Positions 55,028 to 61,725 of a DNA stretch of 61,725 nucleotides are shown here, piece by piece. Location of the stretch: positions 1 to 61,725 of the forward strand of contig CABZWK010000012.1 in the NCBI GenBank assembly GCA_902529365.1. Direction: 5' to 3'. Position 1 is the stretch's first letter, and each line of letters opens with the position of its first letter. Origin of the DNA: an uncultured Balneola sp. (GTDB taxonomy: Bacteria; Bacteroidota; Rhodothermia; Balneolales; Balneolaceae). The notes below the pieces were generated by a model. It worked only from the letters and a program-made list of their open reading frames with translations. It was not told the origin of the DNA and did not search any database. A program made the translations under genes and the position numbers.

Positions 55028-56194
55028 ATGAAAAAATCTCTGTTTTCAGCACGTTATAATCCATTTATCCTAAGTCTTAGCCTATTTTTTGGGATCTCGT
55101 TTTCTACCCAAGCGCAGGTGGCAATTACCGCCGTGCCGTTTTTACAGATTGAGCCCGATTCTAGGGGAGCCGCTATGGGAAATACCGGTGTGGCTATTGC
55201 CGATAATGCATCAGCCATGTTTTGGAATCCTGCTGGCTTGGCGTTTCAGCGAGGCAATCAGGTAAGTATTACTCACTCGAACTGGTTGGCTAACTTTAAT
55301 GTGGATGATTTGTTCTACGATTACCTGGTGGGTAAGTACTATGTGGAGGGCATTGGTACTATTGGCGCCCATCTCACCTACTTGAACCTAGGCGAGCAAA
55401 TCCAAACCAACGAGGATAGCCCCGATATCATCTCTAAATTCAATTCCTATGAGTTGGCTCTGGGCCTTTCTTATGGCTTTGAAGTGAACAAGAATCTAGC
55501 CCTTGGTACCAGCTTACGTCTTATTTATTCCTCTCTGGCGTCTGGTACTACGGTAAGCCAGCAGAAAGTAAATCCAGGAAGTAGTGTAGGAGTGGATTTG
55601 GCCTTGTTGTACAAAACCGATCCCTTCGTTTTAGGTCAGAATAACGCTCGATTTTCTGCGGGCTTTAACCTTTCTAATGTTGGCCCTGGAATGCAGTACA
55701 CCGATAATGCCCAAAAAGACCCGCTGCCAACTACCCTGCGTGCCGGCTTTGCCATTGAATATGATTTAGATCCCGAAGGCTACAACAGCATTACCCTAGC
55801 TACTGATGTTTCTAAAATTATGGCCCGCAAAAAAGAACTCATTTCTACCCAAGCCGGCGTTTCTGACACCTCTTATGTAGCAGCCGGCCCTATTGAAGCC
55901 TTGTTTAGCTCTTGGGATACCTTCCAGCGTTTCGATGGTCAGGAATACGTCGATGTGAGTCTGTTCCAGCAGCTTATGTTTGGCGCCGGTCTGGAATACT
56001 GGTATAACGAACTTTTTGCTTTGCGCAGTGGATTCTATTACGAAGACCCAAACAACGGCGACAGAAAATACATTACTTTTGGTGCAGGCTTACGCTACAA
56101 CGCCTTTGGTATCGACTTTAGTTACATCAAGACCCTTGAATCGGATCACCCCTTGGCGAATACTCTCCGCTTTAGCGTGCTCCTGAACTTTTAA
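55028..56194 (+). CDS. porV: Type IX secretion outer-membrane protein PorV (LptO)
   Basis: 388 residues from the ATG at 55028, which gives a normal signal peptide ending STQAQ; an ATG at 54974 would add 18 residues upstream. PorV/PorQ family hallmarks: FLQIEPDSRGAAMGNTGVAIADNASAMFWNPAGLA at the N-terminus and beta-barrel strands ending FSVLLNF. PorV shuttles T9SS cargo from the Sov translocon to the PorU sortase. It lies 100 bp after porU and 5 bp before a cargo-like gene, so these probably form an operon. Confidence 0.92.
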   Translation: MKKSLFSARYNPFILSLSLFFGISFSTQAQVAITAVPFLQIEPDSRGAAMGNTGVAIADNASAMFWNPAGLAFQRGNQVSITHSNWLANFNVDDLFYDYLVGKYYVEGIGTIGAHLTYLNLGEQIQTNEDSPDIISKFNSYELALGLSYGFEVNKNLALGTSLRLIYSSLASGTTVSQQKVNPGSSVGVDLALLYKTDPFVLGQNNARFSAGFNLSNVGPGMQYTDNAQKDPLPTTLRAGFAIEYDLDPEGYNSITLATDVSKIMARKKELISTQAGVSDTSYVAAGPIEALFSSWDTFQRFDGQEYVDVSLFQQLMFGAGLEYWYNELFALRSGFYYEDPNNGDRKYITFGAGLRYNAFGIDFSYIKTLESDHPLANTLRFSVLLNF

Positions 56195-56199
56195 CCTCC

Positions 56200-59100
56200 A
56201 TGCTACGCATCCGCTGGCCTTTTTCGATTAGCTTGTCCGGTTGTTCCGGCCTGGTCGTACTCTGGTTCTTGCTAGGCCTAGAAATCCTGGGTACTTCAAG
56301 GCTCACTGCGCAGGTCATTCGACCCGCAGTCGGACAGGTTAATGTGATTGCGGTTCGCGTAGAATTCTTGGCCGATACCTCTGAGCTGACTTCCGGAACA
56401 GGGGTGTTTGGGCCCGACGGATTCGGTGGTTTGGATTATCTAGCCCGTGAGCAGAATACTCGCATTGACCCTCTGCCCCATAACCAACAGTATTTTGAGG
56501 CCCATCTCGAATTTGCTCTTAATTATTACCTCAAAGCCTCCGATGGGCAATTAGAGTTAAACTATCAGGTACTTCCCAAGGTGGTGCAATTGGATCATCC
56601 CATGTCGTTTTATTCGCCCATTGGCGAAGAATTCACCTTGGAAAAGTTAGCGGTTTTGCTGGAGCATGTGTGGGGCAAAGTAGATGAATCCGGGCAGTTC
56701 GACCCCACCGGTTTGGACCCTGAAACAACCGCTTTTGTTATTTTTCACGCAGGCGTTGGACGGGATATTGAGTTAACCGGCACCAGCCTTGACATTACCC
56801 CGTATGATCTACCCTCAATCTACCTCAAAGAAGATCAGCTCGCTCGGTTATTGGACGATCCCAGCTTTGAAGGCTTTGCAATCAACGATGGGGCTTTTCA
56901 TGTAAAAAACTCCATGATAATTCCACGAACACAAAGCCGTCGAGGTGAAGACATTGCAGGAAACGAAGTAGTGTTTCCTCTTTCGATCAATGGACTACTT
57001 TGCGCCTCTATAGGAAGTCATTTAGGCCTGCCCGATCTATTTAACACCGTCGATGGCTCGCCTGCTATCGGGAGGTTTGGTCTTATGGACGGGGCCGGTT
57101 TTTTTTCCTACAACGGCCTCATTCCGCCTGAACCCTCGGCTTGGGAAAAGGTCGCCCTAGGGTGGATAGAACCTGTAAATATTACCGAGTCTGCAGGAGC
57201 GTTAGAAAACCAAGGGAGCATAGGCCCTTTCATTTTGGCTCCTGCTTCTATGGATAGGAATGCAGATGACCCGCAGCTCTACCGTTGGGATATATCCAGC
57301 AATGAATATTTTTTAATCGAATACCGCAACCGTGATTTGAATGCTAGCGGAGTTGAGCTAACTATACGTGAACCAAACGGGGCCAGAGTGCGCCAACAAT
57401 TCACCAACAGCGATACCGATTTTATCTATCAATATGCCGGATTTGACACCTTATTAGCCGCTGGAACCCTATTGAATGTTAGTAATTTCGATTGGAGCTT
57501 ACCCGGTGGATTAGACCTTGGTCCGGATGAAAAAGAAGGCACTGAGGACGATCGAGAGCTTAATGGAGGCCTACTCATTTGGCACATTGACGAAGGGGTG
57601 ATTCAAAGGGCTTTTGATGTCCAAGCTCAAGGGGGCGACCGTGGAGTCAACGAAGATCCGTATTATCGCGGGGTAGATCTAGAGGAGGCTGATGGAGCCC
57701 AAGATATCGGCTTAGATGCTGGGCTGTTAGATAATTCTCCCAGCTTTGGCTATGCGTATGACTTTTGGTGGGAAGACAACAACTACCGCGTAATCACCGG
57801 AAATGGGAGTATTGACTTGAATCCCGACAATGTGTTTGGACCCCAGACCTATCCAAACAATGCCAGTAACCCAGGTGCTCGCCAGTATTTTGAATTATAT
57901 GACATTCAAGCCACCGAATCGACTGCTCAGTTTTCTATTCGTTATGCCGCTCCGTATAATCGCGCACCAAAGCTAATCGTTCATACCCAAGATTTTCTTC
58001 CCTCAGGCGTAGTACCCGATGAGGCATACTACCGGAAGTATCCCCTGTCGATCGGCCGTGTTATTGTGGGGGCAAATGGGGTCGAGGCGTTGGGCGGACC
58101 AGTGGCTACTGCTACTGACACCTTAATTAGTGTGCATTCAGAACAATCCCTACATCTACTCCCCTTAAGCCGTCTGAAAACCCAGCAAATGCTAACACGC
58201 GACGACTGGGTTCAACGTTCAGACATGGAAGGTTCTTTGCAACCTGTATTAGAAGATCGAATCATTACCGCCGAGCGTCGGGCAAGTGACTCACAGCTAC
58301 TCATTCGCTCATGGAATGTTATCCCCGGTGATGACAGTCTGGTTCAGCGATGGGAGCAAATGGTGGTGTCTGAATTAGCTGGGAGGGGATTTGGCGAACA
58401 GCTGGGTTACCTGAGTAGCACGGGGGGAGTAAATTCACCGATATTACTCGAAGAAATAGGGCTACAAATTGATATGGCTGGCCAGGTTTCTGCTTCGGAT
58501 TGGCTGCTGGAAAGTGCCTTAATCGAGCATGTGAACCCTGGGAATGAGCAGGCTACATCCTTTCAAGCAAGATGGAACGATGACGAGCTTCAGGTAGAGG
58601 GTTGGAGCACAGATGAAATTTTAGCCCTGGAGCAAAGTGGCTTATTAGGAAATGAACAGTACGCTCAATGGATACCCATAGTTGAGGGAGCACAGCTACG
58701 GCTTATTCGACTTAGTGAGCAGGAATTGGGGGTTTTTGACCCTAATGCTGCCAATGTATATACCTTAATATATAGCAGCCAAAACAGTGACTATGCCGCA
58801 GAATGGCCTGCAATCTCTAAAAAAGGGACCATTTTTCGGGTTAATCATAACGAGAATACGATAGAGGGATACCATCTAAGCGGGGCTATGTTGGATTATT
58901 TTCCGTTGCCTGCACCCGATTCGGTTCACTGGGTGGCAAGTCCCCTGCTTGGAGATTTTAATGGAGATACTGAGCAAGATCTGCTTGTGATTGGGCAAAA
59001 TCCCTATGCCACTATGCTTTATGGATATTCGCTCCAAGGCGAGTTGATACAGGGATTTCCACTGCTGGTAGGTGCCGGGGGGGGTATTTCGGGCGGGGAT

Positions 59101-59577
59101 CATGACTCGCGGATACATCAACCCGGGATAATCGGGTCTTACCTTACGGCTATCGCCCCTTCTGGGGAACTCTCTATCTGGGAATTTCCAGCAATGGGCA
59201 GCGCAGACTGGCCCTCGCGAATGGGGCCTTGGGGTTGGAATCGGGCGGTTCAAGTTGGGGAAGAATCGAACGTTGATGGTGGTGATCGGGCAAATGGGGT
59301 TTTGGTACGCAGCGAAACCTATAACTGGCCCAACCCCGCCAAAGAGCAAACAAATCTGCGTTTTCAAACTTCCAATGTGGGGGAAGTGCACGTCCAAATT
59401 ATTGATCTTAGCGGTCAACTTATTTGGGAGAAGCAGATTCAAAGTCGCGGCGGTAGTCCAGAAGAAATTAAAATCGATACCTCTCAATGGCCGTCGGGAG
59501 CGTATATTGCGCTAGTGAAGGCTACTGTGGCTGGTAAAACAAGCAGTAAATTAGTTAAAATGGCCATTGCAAAATAA
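56200..59577 (+). CDS. T9SS-exported M6-like pseudo-metalloprotease
   Basis: 1125 residues. The N-terminal signal ends LTAQ. The N-terminal half has M6 (immune inhibitor A-like) family features: VIAVRVEFLADTS, SDGQLELNYQVLPKV, SHLGLPDLFNT, GRFGLMDGAGFF, PSAWEKVALGW and GGLLIWHIDEGV. The zinc motif expected as HExxH immediately before GLPDL is replaced by ASIGS (269-273), so the enzyme core is probably inactive. FG-GAP-like segments near 925-945 precede a C-terminal T9SS type A sorting domain (NWPNPAKEQTNLRFQ ... PSGAYIALVKA). It is 5 bp after porV and likely travels through PorU/PorV. Function unknown. Confidence 0.82.
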   Translation: MLRIRWPFSISLSGCSGLVVLWFLLGLEILGTSRLTAQVIRPAVGQVNVIAVRVEFLADTSELTSGTGVFGPDGFGGLDYLAREQNTRIDPLPHNQQYFEAHLEFALNYYLKASDGQLELNYQVLPKVVQLDHPMSFYSPIGEEFTLEKLAVLLEHVWGKVDESGQFDPTGLDPETTAFVIFHAGVGRDIELTGTSLDITPYDLPSIYLKEDQLARLLDDPSFEGFAINDGAFHVKNSMIIPRTQSRRGEDIAGNEVVFPLSINGLLCASIGSHLGLPDLFNTVDGSPAIGRFGLMDGAGFFSYNGLIPPEPSAWEKVALGWIEPVNITESAGALENQGSIGPFILAPASMDRNADDPQLYRWDISSNEYFLIEYRNRDLNASGVELTIREPNGARVRQQFTNSDTDFIYQYAGFDTLLAAGTLLNVSNFDWSLPGGLDLGPDEKEGTEDDRELNGGLLIWHIDEGVIQRAFDVQAQGGDRGVNEDPYYRGVDLEEADGAQDIGLDAGLLDNSPSFGYAYDFWWEDNNYRVITGNGSIDLNPDNVFGPQTYPNNASNPGARQYFELYDIQATESTAQFSIRYAAPYNRAPKLIVHTQDFLPSGVVPDEAYYRKYPLSIGRVIVGANGVEALGGPVATATDTLISVHSEQSLHLLPLSRLKTQQMLTRDDWVQRSDMEGSLQPVLEDRIITAERRASDSQLLIRSWNVIPGDDSLVQRWEQMVVSELAGRGFGEQLGYLSSTGGVNSPILLEEIGLQIDMAGQVSASDWLLESALIEHVNPGNEQATSFQARWNDDELQVEGWSTDEILALEQSGLLGNEQYAQWIPIVEGAQLRLIRLSEQELGVFDPNAANVYTLIYSSQNSDYAAEWPAISKKGTIFRVNHNENTIEGYHLSGAMLDYFPLPAPDSVHWVASPLLGDFNGDTEQDLLVIGQNPYATMLYGYSLQGELIQGFPLLVGAGGGISGGDHDSRIHQPGIIGSYLTAIAPSGELSIWEFPAMGSADWPSRMGPWGWNRAVQVGEESNVDGGDRANGVLVRSETYNWPNPAKEQTNLRFQTSNVGEVHVQIIDLSGQLIWEKQIQSRGGSPEEIKIDTSQWPSGAYIALVKATVAGKTSSKLVKMAIAK

Positions 59578-59591
59578 GGAGCTCTCTACCA

Positions 59592-61725
59592 TTGAAGACG
59601 TTATTTTTTCATATCGCCGCATCGTTGCTATTGCTCATCGGAAGTTCGATTTGTGGTGCCGCCAAGATCTCCGCGCAAACCAACCCGATGTACTACGATT
59701 ATTCGTATAACCACCTGGATTGGTTTACGGTGGAAAGCGAGCATTTTTTGGTTCATTTTCAAGATGGTAATGATCGTAGCGCACAGGTTGTTTCCCGAAT
59801 AGCCGAAGAGATTTATGGGCCTATCACCGATTTGTACGAGCACGAGCCCGATGAAAAAGTGAGTATTGTGTTGAAGGATCGAGAAGATTATTCCAATGGA
59901 GCTGCTTACTTTTTTGATAACAAAATCGACATTTGGGTACCGGCCTTAGACGCTCCCCTGCGTGGCACACACAGTTGGATGCGCAATGTAATAACCCACG
60001 AATTTACCCACATTATTCAGATCCAAGTCGGTCTTAAGCGCGAGCGACGTACTCCCGCTACTTATCTTCAGTGGCTATCCTATGAAAAAGTGCGCCGCCC
60101 CGATGTATTGTATGGATTTCCCAATGGCATTGCCTCTTTACCTTTTGCTTCGCTTAACATCCCAGCTTGGTTGGCAGAGGGAACCGCTCAGTTTCAGCGC
60201 AAGGAATTAAGCTACGATAAATGGGATGCTCACCGAGATATGATTTTGCGTAATCGGGTGCTTTCTAATAGTCATTTTAGCCTCCCAGAAATGGGTACAT
60301 TTGCCTCCAAAACCTCTATTGAGCGAGAGACGGTGTACAATCAAGGCTTTGCTTTTACTCGGTACATGGCCGATCGCTTCGGAGAAGTGGTCTTAAAGGA
60401 TATTACCTTGGCCTTGGGGCAAGACCAGGTATTCGATGTAGCAGAAGCCATCGAAATAGCCATCGGTATTCCTGGGGAACAGGTTTTTGAGGAATGGATT
60501 TACAGTTTAAAAGAAGAATATTCGATTGTAGAAGCCCAGATAAATCATTCGCCGTGGGCTGCTGACAGCGCAAAGGTATCAGCGATAGAAAGAGAAGGAT
60601 TTTATAATTTTTACCCACGAATTCACCCTGAATCTGGAACCATCGCTTATGTGTCTAACCGCGAACGGGCAACATCTCGCGTGTCACTGTACACCCGTGA
60701 GCTGAATGCTCTAGCTCAGGTAGAAGATATCTCAAATGGAACGGGTGTTGTGGATGGAACGAACTTGAGTTTGAGCACCGGTTCGAGTTCAGGTGCAAAT
60801 TCGAGTTTAGGTTCAGCAACTCCGATTGTGGAGGACCTCCAAGCACCTGCATTTAGCCCAGCTGTTACCGGTCATGCACACATACATGAACTAGAACCCC
60901 AAGTCAAATTCATAAACAATTCATTCGATTGGAGTCCGTCAGGTAAACAGCTCGTATATAGCGTAAACAAGCACAACCAGTATGGAGAGGATTACAGGGA
61001 TCTATTTATCCACGATTTATCACATAAAACAGACTTTCGCATAAGCCAGTCTGCTCGCCTGGAATCTCCAGCTTGGCATCCACAGGGTCTTGGATTAGTG
61101 GCCGTTCAACAATCCAAAGGCACTCAGAATCTGGTTTGGTCAACCCTTCCGGATTCTCAAAGCTGGAATGAACAACTAGCCAATGCATTCGAAGAAAAAA
61201 AGCCTGAAATACTACTGGACGAATGGAAAAATTGGACCAGCTTTGAAGACGGCCGAACTATGTTCAGCCTTATTTGGCATCCTAATGGTCAACAACTGTA
61301 CGGAGCCTATGCCTATTTGGGCGAACGGCAACTCTTTAACTTGGACCCTGAGAATGGCGCCTTCACGCCCCTAACAGCAGCCAATTTTGATCTGCGTGAC
61401 CCATATGTCGACTCCTCTGGTTCTTACCTGTATTTCAGCGCCGCTCCAAACGGTCGTTTCAATATCTACAGGGTGGCCTTGAATTCAGAAGGACTTCCTA
61501 TTCCAAACCGTATAGAACAGCTCACCGATGTAGTTGGGGGTGCTTTCATGCCGATTGAGTACCATGACCGACTATATTACTCCGAATACATTGCGAATAG
61601 ATATACAATCCGGTCTCGACCCATTCACGCCATTTCAGTATCCGAGAATGAGCTAGGCTTTGAATGGCTCATGTATGATATGAGCCGACGGCAGGATAAT
61701 CCTCAACTCGTTCAATCCTCAAATG
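59592..61725 (+). CDS. Peptidase MA-like metallopeptidase with TolB-like propeller repeats (3' truncated by window edge)
   Basis: The frame starts at TTG 59592, 14 bp after the previous stop, and stays open to the window end (711 codons visible), so the gene is incomplete. A signal peptide ends AKISAQ. The gluzincin motif HEFTH is at residues 136-140 and the likely third zinc ligand is Glu196 in AWLAEGTAQF. A Ser/Gly/Asn-rich low-complexity linker (about 391-415) is followed by TolB/WD40-like propeller repeats (FYPRIHPESGTIAYVSNR, FDWSPSGKQLVYSV, SPAWHPQGLGLVA, DSSGSYLYFSA). Whether it carries a T9SS C-terminal signal cannot be seen here. Confidence 0.85.
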   Translation, partial: MKTLFFHIAASLLLLIGSSICGAAKISAQTNPMYYDYSYNHLDWFTVESEHFLVHFQDGNDRSAQVVSRIAEEIYGPITDLYEHEPDEKVSIVLKDREDYSNGAAYFFDNKIDIWVPALDAPLRGTHSWMRNVITHEFTHIIQIQVGLKRERRTPATYLQWLSYEKVRRPDVLYGFPNGIASLPFASLNIPAWLAEGTAQFQRKELSYDKWDAHRDMILRNRVLSNSHFSLPEMGTFASKTSIERETVYNQGFAFTRYMADRFGEVVLKDITLALGQDQVFDVAEAIEIAIGIPGEQVFEEWIYSLKEEYSIVEAQINHSPWAADSAKVSAIEREGFYNFYPRIHPESGTIAYVSNRERATSRVSLYTRELNALAQVEDISNGTGVVDGTNLSLSTGSSSGANSSLGSATPIVEDLQAPAFSPAVTGHAHIHELEPQVKFINNSFDWSPSGKQLVYSVNKHNQYGEDYRDLFIHDLSHKTDFRISQSARLESPAWHPQGLGLVAVQQSKGTQNLVWSTLPDSQSWNEQLANAFEEKKPEILLDEWKNWTSFEDGRTMFSLIWHPNGQQLYGAYAYLGERQLFNLDPENGAFTPLTAANFDLRDPYVDSSGSYLYFSAAPNGRFNIYRVALNSEGLPIPNRIEQLTDVVGGAFMPIEYHDRLYYSEYIANRYTIRSRPIHAISVSENELGFEWLMYDMSRRQDNPQLVQSSN

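Noticed and set aside
1-61725. CRISPR arrays, insertion sequences, tRNA or rRNA genes
   Set aside because: Reading both strands I found no regular repeat-spacer pattern, transposase motif, or cloverleaf/rRNA-like sequence.

Overview
The window reads as a chromosomal segment from a marine-type member of the Bacteroidota/Rhodothermota/Balneolota group, with Balneolales or Rhodothermales relatives most likely. The evidence is an alternative complex III plus A2-type caa3 oxidase operon as in Rhodothermus, type IX secretion genes (porU, porV, porD), TAnnTTTG-type promoter boxes, and starts without obvious Shine-Dalgarno sequences. I saw no rRNA, tRNA, insertion sequence, prophage or CRISPR array. 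Both ends cut through genes (actB on the left, a metallopeptidase/propeller gene on the right).

Layout. (1) 1-10332, +: respiratory operon actB'-actC-actD-actE-actF-small membrane protein-sco-coxB-coxA-coxC-coxD. Its quinol:cytochrome c oxidoreductase should hand electrons to a caa3 oxidase, and both ActE and CoxB end in a homologous extra cytochrome c domain. (2) 10334-14864, +: a metallo-beta-lactamase-fold hydrolase and a giant DUF4175-type coiled-coil membrane protein. (3) 14940-28748: a surface-polysaccharide region. Two + genes (WbpB- and WbpE-like) converge on a roughly 11.5 kb apparent minus-strand operon. In transcription order that operon holds a Wzz-like chain-length protein, a seven-SLBB-repeat export protein, a WbpA-like UDP-sugar dehydrogenase, an exosortase-family protein, an unrecognised membrane partner, glycerate 2-kinase, a VWA protein, a HAD phosphatase, a WbpD-like acetyltransferase and a Ugd-like dehydrogenase. 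The four Wbp-like enzymes together can make a UDP-2,3-diacetamido-glucuronate sugar. (4) 29062-32687: porD, then the divergent metK-ahcY methyl-cycle operon. (5) 32959-38950, +: etfB-etfA-fixC-fixX, glutaryl-CoA dehydrogenase and an alpha/beta hydrolase, i.e. acyl-CoA electrons delivered to quinone. (6) 39034-49002: DUF1080 protein (minus), lexA with a strong candidate operator, rplU-rpmA, FAH-family hydrolase, M23 peptidase, RidA (minus), two tandem TPR lipoproteins and a cystathionine gamma-synthase/lyase. (7) 49153-61725, +: thiolase, then a type IX secretion block: porU, porV, an M6-like protein that has lost its HExxH motif, and a HEFTH metallopeptidase with propeller repeats running off the window.

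Best candidates for something undescribed: the exosortase plus unknown membrane partner, translationally coupled to glycerate kinase and embedded in the polysaccharide operon; the T9SS-exported pseudo-metalloprotease beside porU/porV; the duplicated cytochrome c domain shared by ActE and CoxB; and a perfect dyad in front of lexA.
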